Shown: positions 24,651 to 36,333, counted from the first letter of the stretch. The stretch: DNA of 64,000 nt from Diplolepis rosae (GCA_030998225.1 JAPYXD010000466.1:3451001-3515000); one strand, 5' to 3'. Made by a program: numbers and translations. The notes: a model not told the origin generated them from the sequence alone.

Positions 24651-25268
24651 AAAAACCCTATCACTGACAAGCAACCCTTAATTTTGAAACATACTTTTTG
24701 GGCAAAACAAACTACTTCAGAATATCGGGTTATTTCAAAAATGTCTATATTGATTTTTGGGCTCCAACCCTTAACATCAAAATGCACCCCTGCATGGCCA
24801 GGTAGACATGACTTTGACTAAAAATCATCTTTTTGTGAACTTTATCGTATAGAAATACTTTTTGACTTTTGGGCTTTACAAACTCGACATAGACATTTTT
24901 GAAGAGCCCTAAAATCAGAGAAAATTCCTAGACCATAAAATTCAGAAAAAGATGATTTTTAGTCAAAGTCGTGTCTACATGGCCATGCAGGGGTGCATTT
25001 TGATGTTAAGGGTTTGAGCCCAAAAATCAATATAGACATTTTTGAAGAGCCTGAAAATCAGAAAGTATTCCTAGACAATAAAATCCACAAAAAGATGATT
25101 TTTAGTCAAAGTCGTGTCTACATGGCCATGCAGGGGTGCATTTTGATGTTAAGGGTTTGAGCCCAAAAATCATTATAGACATTTTTGAAATAACCCGATA
25201 TTCTGAAGTAGTTTTTTTTGTCCCAAATGTATTTTTTTAAATTAAGGGTTGCTTTTTAGTGATAGGGG
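24651..25268. repeat. Palindrome with tandemly duplicated arm segment
   Basis: The outer arms (about 24,651-24,840 and 25,150-25,268) are inverted copies sharing aagcaaccctta and ctacttcagaatatcggg. A ~130-bp segment containing catggccatgcaggggtgca occurs twice in direct orientation (about 24,950-25,055 and 25,085-25,190) and once inverted (about 24,765-24,835). Confidence 0.85.
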
Positions 25269-25296
25269 ATCGGACCTTTTTTTTAGGCCCTTGAGA

Positions 25297-25500
25297 AATA
25301 TGCCAAAGCACAATCCATTCCGATAATTTATTCGTAAGTTGTCGTGTCCATAAACACCAAACGGACGAACGGACCACGACGGACAGACAGACAGACAGAC
25401 AGACACTTACGTGCAAACCGTCTATCTTGATTCAGGGGGTCCCAGAAAGTAATGATTTGATGAAATTTTCGAATGTTATTTTCCACATAAAACTACACTG
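25297..25500. repeat. (GACA)-family fragment
   Basis: It matches the inner half of the 18,989-21,503 foldback arms: tatgccaaagc, tccgataattta, a (GACA)n tract at 25,382-25,404, ttcagggggtc, then gatttgatgaaa and ccacataaaac. There is no inverted partner. A cactgagaaaaatat sequence like the MITE end at 30,070 starts at 25,497. Confidence 0.7.
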
Positions 25501-25689
25501 AGAAAAATATATCTGAATTTTTCCTGTTTTTTATAGGAATTCTACCTCAGGGGGTAGAAAAGAGGAAAGTTTGCTAGTTGAAAAGAAGTATATACTATTG
25601 CAAAAGTGAAATAAGAGGATGAAAAATAAAATTATTTACTTTTATTATAGGAAATTTGTTATTCAAATTTTGATGGAAATAGTACCTTA

Positions 25690-25997
25690 CACGCAGAGAA
25701 AAGATCAGTAAAATTTACAGGAAGTTCGGTACTTATTTGAACAACTTGACTTTTGAGTAAATTTTACCAGAAGTTGAGTTCAATTAGCAGATTTTCTGTA
25801 CGTTTCACTCAGCGTCCAATAAAATCTACTGAATACGAAAAAATCCGAGTTAAGTTAATTGTACTGTACGCTAAGTGAATTGTACAGAAAATCTGTTAAT
25901 TGAACTCAACATCTTGTAAAATTTACTAAAAAGTCATATTGTTCAAATAAGTACCGAACTTCCTGTAAATTTTACTGATCGTTTTTCTGCGTGTACT
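25690..25997. mobile_element. Near-perfect palindromic MITE, 308 bp
   Basis: The ends are ACACGCAGAGAAAAGATCAG and its near complement ending TTTTTCTGCGTGT. About 150 bp of each half pairs with the other. The centre is a short aatccgagttaag stretch. There is no coding capacity and no clear target duplication. Confidence 0.85.
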
Positions 25998-26289
25998 TAA
26001 AGAAAATGTGTACAGTTACTGAATCTAAAAAAGTCCGATAAATTATGCGACTTTCTATGGTCCGTCAGATTTCCGATAAATTATCGGAATAAAAACCTCA
26101 AGTTCAAGGCAGATTTTACTGGTTTTTTTCGGACTGATGGCATCAACTATACACGACTCTGTGCATTAGTGTGCGGCATGCTCACGTGAGCAGTGTACTT
26201 GTGTTCGTGTGTATAAGACGTGCGTCATGCTCGAATGTAGTAATGTATTTTTGGCGTACAAAGTGACTTAGCGTACATGTGTACGTGTA

Positions 26290-27200
26290 CCTATTTGATG
26301 AAGTGAACTTGAAAAAATATTTATAAATTTTTGTTTTTTTTTAATAAAACGCTACTTTATATGAAATAACAAAACTTCATAAAATTAATGACTTTTTATG
26401 AAGTCAACTTTAAATTTCATAAAAATACTGACTTTTCATAAGGTCAACTATACAAAAATTTTATGAAATTTAATCTTTTAATAAAAAAAAAGGTCTTTAT
26501 AAAAATAGAAAACTGTATAAAACATTCATAAGGTTTACTATATACAAAATTGGTACATTTATTCAGTTTTCATAAACTTACATTATTAATACTCATATTT
26601 AAAGAATTTGAAAATCTTTCTGTGGAAAAAATGACGCTTTCGACTGCGCTGGGATTCGAGCCCAGGTCTTTGCGATATAAGAGTTTGAAATTGTCTACGA
26701 GGACACCTGTCGACAACGTATCCTATCTGATACGCGACTAGTGATCCTCCGATAATGTAGGCAGTGACAAAAATTTCAAACTCAACTAATTAATTTGAAA
26801 TTAATACTCATAATGTATACATTTTCTTATAATATTGACTTTATAAAAAAACACGTCAATTAAGTCAATCTTACAAAAAACTAGATACAAACTTTACAAA
26901 TATTCTAAACAGTTCATATAAAGTCATTTTATAAAAACTTTATAAAAATACCAATTTTCGGTAGAGTCAACTATATAAAAATTTTACAAAAGTTGAGAGT
27001 TTTTATAAAGAATTGTACCTTTATAGAAAGACAAAACTTTATAAAAGTCAGTGATTTTATAAAGTTTTGTATTTTTATACAAAAAACGCATTTCATGAAG
27101 ACAATTTTTATAAAATGTTCATAAAGTTAGCTTCCTAAAAATTCACTAATTTTATAAAATTTTTATTTTAAAAAAGTGGCTTTATAAACTTTTATAATTG
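26290..27200. repeat. AT-rich ttataaaaatttt repeat field
   Basis: Variants of tttataaaaa, cttcataaaattt and gtcaactatac recur many times in both orientations. The field is split by a SINE-like insertion at about 26,578-26,750. It looks like a degenerate simple repeat or an old foldback; no gene is present. Confidence 0.55.
26578..26750 (-). mobile_element. tRNA-derived SINE-like element
   Basis: On the minus strand the phrase gacctgggctcgaatcccag is like a tRNA T-arm/box B. It is followed by cgcagtcgaaagcgtc and then tttttccacagaaagatttt. The same 3' part recurs at 33,686-33,745 and 63,225-63,300, which supports an interspersed family. Confidence 0.6.
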
Positions 27201-27354
27201 CTAAGGACCATCTGTATATTGCTATGTAGAATCTACATTTAGAAAAACAAATTTGTTTTTCTACTGTTGGGAAACGATTTCACCAACAACAGTAGAGTTT
27301 TTCAAAGTAAAACTCGTAAGAAAATGGGGCATCTCAGGCTGTGGGTCATGTAAC

Positions 27355-27480
27355 TAATAATCGAAGTGCCGTTGGAATGGTTTCACAGGTCAGCGGTCTA
27401 CGTTCTAGCCTACGGACCACAAGTGCGCGAGTTCCAACCCAGCTTGGAGCAGAATTATTTTCACATTTTTTCAGCTTTAC
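27355..27480 (+). mobile_element. Second tRNA-like SINE head
   Basis: The block gcgagttccaaccc (27,427-27,440) resembles box B with one change, and cacaggtcagcggtctacg lies about 50 bp upstream where box A is expected. It differs from the SINE at 26.6 kb. It directly abuts a LINE tail, so it may be the 5' part of a composite copy. Confidence 0.45.
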
Positions 27481-27485
27481 TACAT

Positions 27486-27712
27486 AAATCCGAGCGAACG
27501 GATGACGGAAGAGTCGTACGCGACTTTAATGGAACCAACCACCCGTGAAGTTTAAAGCCGAAAAGCCGTTCCGCGGGTGGTGTATTGGTTCGAGAGAGGG
27601 GGTTTTTTGGTTTTAACAGGTATGCTTAGACCCGTCCTAGGAGAGTCCTGTACAACGCCTATAAAATATTTCGCCATTTTTCCTCCTCACCAAAAAGAAA
27701 AAAAAATCTAAA
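27486..27712 (+). mobile_element. R1-clade LINE tail
   Basis: A 5'-truncated copy matching 42,927-43,145, with both terminal hairpins and an A-rich end. No target duplication was found. Confidence 0.85.
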
Positions 27713-28186
27713 GAATATACATATATAGGGACTTCCCTAACTCGATTTTTAATTTATATATTCTTTTATTATAGTACTATGTGACTACAATCAAGAAAAA
27801 AAAAAAAAAAAAGTGTTCTAAAATCAAAATTCAAAAAAATTTGGTACTTCAAAGTTTTCAAATAATTTTTGAAAATCTCATTTTTGAAAGTTCTAGGAGT
27901 TCTGTTTAGAGTTCTGTATTCTACTCAATTAGTTCTACAAATAAGTCCAAATACACTTTGTCCTAAAATCAAAATTCAAAAAACTATAGCACTTCAAAGT
28001 TTTCAAATAATAATGATTAGGACTTGTATCGACCCTTTAGTGATAATAATATTCAAATGCTGTTGATGTTCTAAGTTGGCTTTAGGGTCCAGAAAAAATG
28101 TAACTCGAAATTTCATGTTTTCAAACGTTTCGACTCAGATTGAAGTCCTCATAAGTGAATTTATTTCTATAAAAATACAAGGGAAA
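27713..28186. other. Unrecognised, with a duplicated ~60-bp block
   Basis: The block ctaaaatcaaaattcaaaaaa..cttcaaagttttcaaataat occurs at about 27,818-27,870 and 27,962-28,012. Nothing else is recognised. Confidence 0.45.
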
Positions 28187-28560
28187 AAACTTAAAAAATT
28201 GCCCGTGTGACGGGTAAAACATTGTGATACAAAATGATATGAAAAAATTGCACGTATGAGACTGTAAAAGTGGTCTGAAATAGCTAATTTTACAGAAAAT
28301 TAAATGTGTACAACATATTTTTCCTTTAATACAAAGGGGAGAAACTTTAAAAATAGCACATGTGACGGATAAACATTGTGGTAAAGCGATATAAATAAAT
28401 TGTACGTATGAAGCTATAAAATTGGTCTAAATAACCAACTTTCCAACAAAAATACAAATAAAGACTCTAAAAAAAATTTTTTCCTGTAGAAATACCAAGG
28501 GGAGAAACTTAAAAAATAGCACATGTGACAGATAAAGGTTGTGATAAAAACGATATGAGT
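28187..28560 (+). repeat. Three ~160-bp tandem repeats
   Basis: The phrase cttaaaaaatagcacatgtgac (with variants) starts near 28,190, 28,345 and 28,508, followed each time by gataaacattgtgat and atatgaataaat. Spacings are about 155 and 163 bp. Confidence 0.75.
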
Positions 28561-29231
28561 AAATGATATATGAGTATATACAAACTTGGCAAAACTTTTA
28601 TTTTTTTTAAATTGACATTTTTGAAAATTACATGTTCAGATAAATTGTCAAATTCATATAAATGAACTTATTTTGACATGGATGCGTCTGAGAGAAAATT
28701 GTTCCGGACGAGGTTTATTGAATTGACCTAGCACAACTTGGCATAACTTTTATTTTTTTGAAATTCAGATTTTTTTAAATTACATGTTTTAACAAATTAT
28801 TTTGCCAAATTTTCTAATCATTATCTGCCATTTTGAATAAGTAATGGAGGATTTTACCATTTTCGTTTTTTCTTTTTTTAGCTAAACTAATTATAGGGGA
28901 ATTTTGAAAAAAAAATCAGAGTTGTTTTTTCCAATAGAAGACACATTTGTAAATTATTGCAGACTTTTTCATGCATAATTCGCGATGCAAAAAATTGCGA
29001 AAATTTTTACACGCAATTTTGTTCGTGTTTGAATTGCGCGACCACTCTTTTGAATTATTCTATTCATTAGTTACCTACCGATGATTAAAACAGAATTTTT
29101 GCAGATTTTTGCAAGGTGTGGACGGGGGTAAAAAAAAATAAAAACCGTAAAAATACGCATTCTTTCAACGTCTTACCATTAAAACACATTTCATAATAAC
29201 AGTAGACAAATGAAAAAAAAATGTATTTGGT
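28561..29231. other. AT-rich, with one duplicated block
   Basis: A block of the form acttggcaaaacttttatttttt..aaattacatgtt occurs at about 28,585-28,650 and 28,735-28,790. No gene is seen. Confidence 0.4.
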
Positions 29232-30576
29232 AATCAATCTCTAACGCGGTTTACTGCTGAAATTTTTGCAAAAATTTTGCAAAATATTTTGCTAATTTTT
29301 TTTTGCGAAAAATTGAAATTGTTACATGCATTGTAAACAAATGTTTGATTGTCGTTATTCGCAAGTTGAAATAGTGTTGCGAAAATTATCTATTTATATT
29401 CTTGAATAGTTTTCGAATATACAGGTTGAATTAATTTCTCTTTGTTAAAAATAACATACTCTTTTTACCATACAAGACATCGAAAATGCCCTCAAATCGT
29501 CCTTCATTTACTTAACTTTTTGAAATTTTAATGAGCACAAATAATAAGAAAAGCTCGTAAATTAAATAAGTAATTAACTTGGATTTCTGGATAACAAAAC
29601 ATTTTTAGCAGTTATTTTGCATTGCAATACTTGGATTTTCGTTACATTTTTTTATAAAGTTTTGCCTGTTAAAAAACCTAGTCCGTTAAAAAACTGTCCG
29701 TTTTAAATAAAAGTGGTATAAAAAATGTAAAATTGGTTTTCCTACAAAAATATATTTTTATAGCATCGAGTTTTTACAAATATAGACGGTTAATTGTACT
29801 TTCATAGCACTTCATATTCCATAAGTGGCTGAACATTTTCCAAGCATAAAATTTTATTTTTCAATTATAAATTAGTCATCATCGCTGTCTTCGTTTATAA
29901 CTGTAAGTTTGTAGAAAAACCAATTTTACTTTTTGTATACCAGTTTTTTATAAAACGGAATTTTTTTGAACGGACTAAATTTTCAACGGGCAAAAGCTGT
30001 ATATTCGAAAAATATTCAAGAATATAAATAGATAATTTCCGCAACACTCTTTCGACTTGCAAATAATCACACTGAGAAAAAATATTTGATTGAATCAAAT
30101 AAAATAATTTGTTTGAAGGACTTTCTCTGATTTAAAGAAATGATTTGTTTAAATGAAATAAAATTTGTTTGATTCAAACAAAATATTTTTGAACCAAATA
30201 AATATTTGTTTGAATCAAATTAATTTTTCTGCAAAACAAAGAAATTAATGCATTAATATATGGTCAGAAATATAATTATTTTGATTTAAGGCAGAAATTT
30301 ATTTGATTCGAATAAATATTTATTTGGTTCAAAGATATTTTGTTTGAATCAAACAAATTTTGTTTCATTCAAACAAATCATTTCTTTAAATAAAAAAAAG
30401 TCGTTCAAACAAATTATTTTTTATGATTCAATCGAATCTTTTTTCTCAGTGCACAATCAACCATTTGTTCACAAAGCATGTAAAAATTTCAATTTTTCGC
30501 AACAAAAAAAATTCGCAAAATATTTTGCAAAATTTTTGCAAAAATTTCAGCAGTAATCCGTGTTAGAGATTCATTA
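29232..30576. mobile_element. Foldback element abutting the giant right arm
   Basis: The left part (gtaatcaatctctaacgcgg onward) is inverted at 30,576 and inward. Matching blocks include agcag/ctgct, aaaattttgcaaaatattttgc and tatctatttatattcttga. A further inner pair is 29,660-29,760 and 29,895-29,995. The left arm holds about 230 bp that the right lacks (29,430-29,660). The right arm is interrupted by a MITE at 30,070-30,453. Confidence 0.8.
30070..30453. mobile_element. Palindromic MITE with CACTGAGAAAA ends
   Basis: The ends are CACTGAGAAAAAATATTTGA and its complement ending TTTTTTCTCAGTG. The interior is a long palindrome of tttgattcaaacaaa repeats. It sits inside the right arm of the 29.2-30.6 kb foldback. 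Comparison with the intact left arm implies a 2-bp CA duplication. Confidence 0.85.
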
Positions 30577-33152
30577 CTGGAAAACGTGTCACCATAACAT
30601 TAAAGAGAAAATGTTTTTCTCAAAATTCCTGAAGTTCATTCAAATCATTATCATCAGTTTCGTTTCTACTAACTTTAACATTAATAAATTACTTTTTTCG
30701 AAAAGTAACTTTATTACGACTTGTTACGTTCACAAAAAGTAACGTAACTCACCGAGAAACGCATATAAATAAAGTATGATGTATGAAGTATGATAATTTT
30801 ATACTCTATTACATTTCCAAAAAAGTATGTTTGATTCAAATTCAACACTTGAGATTACTTTTTTTTTAAATTACAGCCACTTTATGGGCATTCCACAATT
30901 CGTGTTCTCATATGTGACATTGCACTCATATGATGTGTTTCGCGAAAAACCTCTATGATGTTAAAACTCATGTGTTCTTTAAGTATAATATCAATTTAGA
31001 ATTAAGAGTACGCAGCACGTACGGTTTATTGCCTCTATTGTAATGACCCACTATCTGCTTTTGGGTTCGACTTCGAGCTGGTTGACAAAAATTGTTTTTA
31101 AAGTTTTAAAAGTTTAAAAAAAAGGGTTACATCACAGTCATTTCGACCGTCTAGTGAGTCAGCCCATATCTGAATATATGAAATTTTCTCTTTTTTCACA
31201 ACGGTCTGTACCTATTCATCCTGACGTGTCTTTTGATATCTTATCTCATTGTAATGCACTTCTGCATTATGTCATATATATCAATTTACGAAAAAAGGTA
31301 GATTCTATCACGTCTTCATCTTCTTAGTCTGATATGCATGAAAACATGTTCTAACTTTATTGTTTTCAGTGTTACAAAGACAAGTTTTTTCCATGTTTCA
31401 AAATTATGTACAATATAAATCAATTAAACTTTGTTTGAGTAAATAAAAAGAGAACAACAAGATTCTTTGTGCACATTTACTGGAAAACGTGTCACCATAT
31501 CATTAAAGAGAAAATGGTTTTTCCAAAATTCCTAAAGTTCGTTCAAATCATTATCATGTTATCGAATTTTATAAATCTCATTCCTTTAAGTGCATCACCT
31601 ATGTAGTATGCACATATGAGCAGTGTTTTATGTTGATTTTTTTAAATTCGATTTCTCATCTCTTTCTCTAACCTATCTAGTTTTAAAAGTTTGAAAAAAG
31701 GGTTGCATCACATTCATTTTTATCGTCTAGTGAGTTAGCTCATATCTAAGGATGGGGAATGTTTGCTTTCCTCACAACGGAGTCATCCTATTTATCCTAA
31801 AGTGTCTTTTAACGTCTTGTTTGATCCTAATGAACTTCTGCATTATGTCATGTATCTTTATTTACGAAAAAAGCTGCATTCTATCTTTTCTTTATCTGCC
31901 TATTGTCACATGCGTACATACATGTTGTAATTTTTTGTTCTTAGTGTTACCAAGTCATGTTTTGATGACATTAAAGAGAATATATTATTTTTTAAATCTT
32001 CATCTTTCATGCAGATTATCAAAATGTTTTCACATTCCAAGAATCGGAATCCTTTATATATATTACATAATTAGTATCGACATATCAACGGATTGTTCCG
32101 TACATCGAATTCTTTCTAAAATTTTTTCCACTATTCTATTGTTTTCGTTGAAAATGTCTGTGACACTACATATTTTTCAATTTAGGGAATAAGGGTTACA
32201 TCGAGTGGGTTTCCATTCATGAGTCGATTCCGAATGAAACCGTCTCTAAAGTATTTCTCCCCTTAATAATGAAAAATAAAGCCAAATACCGTTAAAACTC
32301 CAGTCCAATAAATACTAACCGCGACTCTCTGCGACTTGCCGAGACTCGCTGGTACTCGTCATCTCCAATTATAAGCTATCGGGAGAATTCGCGCTGATCT
32401 GTCGATACTTGATGCACATTCTCGCGCGCAGACATTGATATACACGTATGCACACGCAATACTAGAGTTATCTACTCGCTCCGACTCACTTGTATTTCAT
32501 AACGCTATTCGTCTCTTGCTACGAAATACTCGTTTGTGAAAACCCATTCAGGATATATCATCTTTACTCCACCCATTTACTCCAATGTTCATATATAAAC
32601 GTTGTAAATCTGTGTTTTCATCATTGCAATGTCATATTTTTAGTTGCGTGGTTAAGGCAATTTCTCTATCAGGCCACGTGAATAAATCATATATAAACTT
32701 TTTTATGTTGAATCACGTTTTTCTATCGTCATCTACTGCATTTCTTGAATTTTTAGAAAAATATTTTGTAAAAATCCATTAGAGAAAAATTCTTTTGTAA
32801 CATTCAGTTTTTTATAACTTTTGATTTGAATACCATATTAGTATTATATTCATCATTTACATTACATAAGTAGCGTTCACATATGAGCAAATTTTTTTAT
32901 GATAATTTTGTGTCATCCTAAAAGTCATAAAATGCTGATCAGTGCCAAGGGTTTCCTTTAGGTAAATTTTATCCCAAACTTCGGTATAAGAGTCCCTCGG
33001 TTTATAGAGGTAATGTTTATTGCTTATATTGTCTTCCTTCGTTACCTGATCTAGGGATAAATTTCCGTCTCATAGAAGAATTTTCCACCTAATAGTTCGT
33101 CTCACAATTCGTCACAAGTTTGGGTTTGAGACGTCTCAAACTTCAATATCAT
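30574..33152 (-). repeat. Right arm of 26-kb inverted repeat
   Basis: Reverse complement of 7,405-10,283, apart from a gap of about 330 bp after 31,085. Frames such as 31,752-32,192 mirror those in the left arm. They have no recognisable domain and differ by frameshifts between arms, so I do not call them genes. Confidence 0.9.
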
Positions 33153-33932
33153 AAAATTGGCATATAAAAAATGTTACGTATTTCAAAAAATTGTATTCAA
33201 AGTATTTTACTGTAAAGTAAAGGTTTATCGAATTAGCTTCATACCAAGAAAATATCACGGTGTAAATTCGTATGCTAATTCAAATATACTTTTTACATTA
33301 TAAAACCTTTATTTACATTAATTAATAACCCTAAAAATAATTAACATTTCAAGAACTTTTAGTCTTATTTTAAAGTTAAGTCTTCATAGTATTTTCCTAT
33401 AACTAAATAAGATATGTTTAGAATTTTTACCCGAATTCTTCTCTAGGGTCAAACACGGTACTAGAAAGTCGTCAGATTCCAAACAAGAACTGTACACATA
33501 TATACTGAAATTGTCATCTAAAATATGTTGAGTATTCTAAACGATTCTTTCAAGGTATTTTATTCCAAAGGAATATTTTTAAATTTTACTTCATACCAAA
33601 GAAAGTTATTATAGATTTTGTGTGCTAATTTTGATATACTTTATGTATTTGTCAAATATTCAAACATTTAAAATTTTTTTGGATTTAAAATCAGTCGAAA
33701 AGGTCTTTTTTTCCACAGAAAGATTTTCAAATTCTTTAAATATTTTTTTAATATAACACTAAATATTTAAAAAACATATTAAATATTAGTACATTCATAA
33801 TTACATACTTAAACTGTCGTGTACGAATAGCACATATTTTAAGAATTTTTATAAAAGTATTTTACTCTATACAATGGTTTGTCAAATTTTAAACCTGAAC
33901 CCATATCACCACTGACCCGGATTTTTCTTAAC
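33153..33932. other. AT-rich spacer with a SINE tail
   Basis: Nothing is recognised except 33,686-33,745 (cagtcgaaaagg, then ccacagaaagattttcaaat), which is the 3' part of the SINE family seen at 26.6 and 63.2 kb. Confidence 0.5.
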
Positions 33933-34181
33933 GTCCAAACAAAAGCACAATTAAAAACTTCAAGGACTCGGAACCACTCGAATCCTCAAAACACAAAAAA
34001 CAACCAAATTTGAACCAAAATCACCACACCTCAACAGAACACTAAAAAACAAACCGTGAGAAAAACAAACAAAAAAGGAGGAAAGAAAAAAGAAGGCAAC
34101 TTTCCAAAACCCCTTCATTCTTTTTCTTTCTTTCGTCCTCTTTTTTTTTATTACCCACCACCATTTACATAAATAAATTTT

Positions 34182-34236
34182 AAATTATTGCCGACGTTTC
34201 GGTGCTCTTCCAGCACCCTCTTCAGAGCTGTAACAC
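34182..34236 (-). ncRNA. Hammerhead-ribozyme-like motif in PLE
   Basis: On the minus strand: CTGAAGA (34,219-34,225), a six-pair stem II (GGTGCT/AGCACC around GGAAG), then GAAA and CGTC, with expected cleavage after C at 34,193. Flanking bases can form stem I (GCU with GGC, then a 2x2 loop, then three more pairs). The palindrome ACGT would be a minimal stem III, as in dimer-acting forms. One extra G lies between the core GA and stem II. PLE ends are known to carry hammerheads. Activity is not shown. Confidence 0.6.
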
Positions 34237-34451
34237 TACAAGAAAAAAAGAATTATTTAAATAAAATTGTCTCCTATCGCCCTCCATGGGGACGCAGACC
34301 CTCCTCCACGGTACGCCAACAGGAAACTGAAACAAGACACCGTGCATCCCTCCCTCCCAAGCACCTGAAAGACCCCAAGGGTCATTCAATAAATTTTAAA
34401 TTGTTTCGCAGAATCTAGAATCCTCAAGGATATTTACTAGTAACATTGTCA

Positions 34452-36333
34452 TTAGAGATAACTTATGATGCTGTCATAACATCCATTGTACTTAACCAAA
34501 TCTGTTTTCAAATTTATAGAATATGTTCCCTCTCTTTTTATATATAACATTTCCATAAACTCTCTTTTTCCCTTATTACTTTCCGAGTGTAAAATCTCTG
34601 CATTGTTCCAGTCAAAGTCATGATCAACGTATTCCTTTCTATGATCAGACAAAACATTATGATAATTACACTTTCTCCCAAGATTCTTTTTGTGTTCTTC
34701 TACTCTAGTATTAAGAAGTCTGCCCGTTTGTCCCACATAAGTCACTTTACACCTTTTACAAATCAGTTTGTATATCACCCCACTTTTTCTAATCTATTCA
34801 AGATGTCTTTACCCAAAGTTATAAGTCCTTTCATCTTAAACGGTATTCTAAAAATTGTATGGATTTGAAACTTTTTTAACATAGATTGAATTGTTTCTGA
34901 AATATGACCAAAATATGGAAGAACAATAGTGTTATTTTTATCAAAAATTTCACTTTGTGTATCCGTGTCTACATTTCTACTCTTTCTACTTTTAATTTGT
35001 TGAATTCTAATTTTTATATGTTTTTCAATCAAATCTTGTGGGTAGTGATTAAAAAATAAAATCTTTCTAACAACTTCTAAATGTTCTGAATGGAATGATT
35101 CATGAGACAAACAAACAGCTCTGTCAACTAGATTTTTAATAATAGCAACTTTATTTTGAAAGGGATGATTTGAGATGAATTTAACATTCTACCAGAATAT
35201 GTACTCTTTCTGTACTAATTTGACACTATTTTACCATTATCAAGTTTGATTATTTCCAAGTCCAAAAAACTAATTCTATTGTTCCTTTCCATTTCATGGG
35301 TAAATTGAATTCTTGGGTGATAGTTATTGAAAGTATCTATAAGTTCTTGCAACTTATCCAAAGGTACACACAAGAAAGTATCATCAACATATCTAGAATA
35401 AAAGGGCACAACAAACTTCAACCTCTCAAAGACAGTCTTTTCCAAATCTTCCATGACTATTTCAGCCAACATTGGAGAAATAACAGAACCTATTGGAGTA
35501 CCAAACTTTTCTTTATAGAATTTACCATTAAATTTATATTTAGTAGAATTCATAATGAAATCTAATCCTTTGAGAAACTCTTTTTTATCTAATTTTGTAT
35601 GTGATTTAACTCTTATCCATCTATTTGAAACAGCTTGTTTGACTAAATCTAACGGAATGTTCGGGAACATTGCAACAACATCCAAAGAAATCATTACATG
35701 ACCATCAGGTATCGTCTTTGTGACTATAATCTTTTGAAATTCCCAACTATTTTTAACAGTATAATTTGACTTTGATAATGAATTTTTAAGTATCATATTA
35801 AAATTTTGTTTTAAAAATCTAGTAGGTGTATTAATAGTCGAAACAACTAGTCTCAAAGGATAGTTTTCCTTATGAATCTTTCTCAAACCATAACATCTAG
35901 CCAAAACAGTATTCGTTGTGTCAATATCTTTCCATCTAGTATCCTTCCCCAATAGTCCTTTCTTCCTTCAATTGTCCGCCATCCTAAAACTACTACTTTT
36001 TAATTTTTTCAAAGGATCTTGATCCAAGATTTCAAAGTTCTCAACATTGCCAAGCAGCTCCTCCATGTCCCTTATGTATTCCGACCTTTTCATGAGTACT
36101 AAAATATTACCCTAGTCCGCATTTGTACACATTAAATCTTTGTTTTTTCTAAGGAACTCTTTAGTTTTTTTAAAATTATTAACAAACTTTCTATCTATAC
36201 TGTTCTGTTGAGGTGTGGTGATTTTGGTCAAAATTTGGTTGTGTTTTTTGTGTTTTGAGGATTCGAGTGGTTTCGAGTCCTTGAAGTTTTTAATTAGGTT
36301 TGTCAAATTTACTCCACAGCAAATAAGTCTCAA
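34452..36333 (-). pseudogene. PLE reverse transcriptase-GIY-YIG protein, broken
   Basis: It would copy element RNA and nick the target. The N-terminal piece (36,333-36,112) ends in TNAD with a stop where PLEs usually have Lys. The same frame continues (GNILVLMKRSEYIRDMEELL) to another stop near 35,967. The RT core follows at 35,952-35,215: YGLRKIHK, SLDVVAMFPNIP, GTPIGSVISPMLAEIVM and catalytic YVDDTF. Frameshifts occur near 35,215-35,160. The piece from 35,110 to 34,775 is the linker, and the last frame 34,778-34,452 starts with the GIY-YIG domain (IYKLICKRC, TYVGQTGR, RVEEHKK). At least three lesions make the copy inactive. Confidence 0.9.

Larger units (their letters stand above)
33933..36333 (-). 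mobile_element. Penelope-like element (PLE)
   Basis: A minus-strand retroelement with RT then GIY-YIG endonuclease, the hallmark order of endonuclease-bearing PLEs. The start of the element (36,203-36,305) is repeated in inverted orientation beyond its 3' end (33,935-34,045). Such inverted terminal pieces are typical of PLE insertions. A hammerhead-like motif lies in the 3' region at 34,182-34,236. Coding is broken at several points. Confidence 0.88.

Noticed and set aside
31752..32782. Open frames mirrored in both giant arms (146, 63 and 65 aa) as possible genes
   Set aside because: They look alike because the DNA is duplicated; frames shift between arms, composition is hydrophobic AT-rich noise, and no domain is visible.
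7405..33152. Maverick/Polinton-type giant transposon
   Set aside because: No protein-primed DNA polymerase, packaging ATPase or capsid frame was found between the arms.
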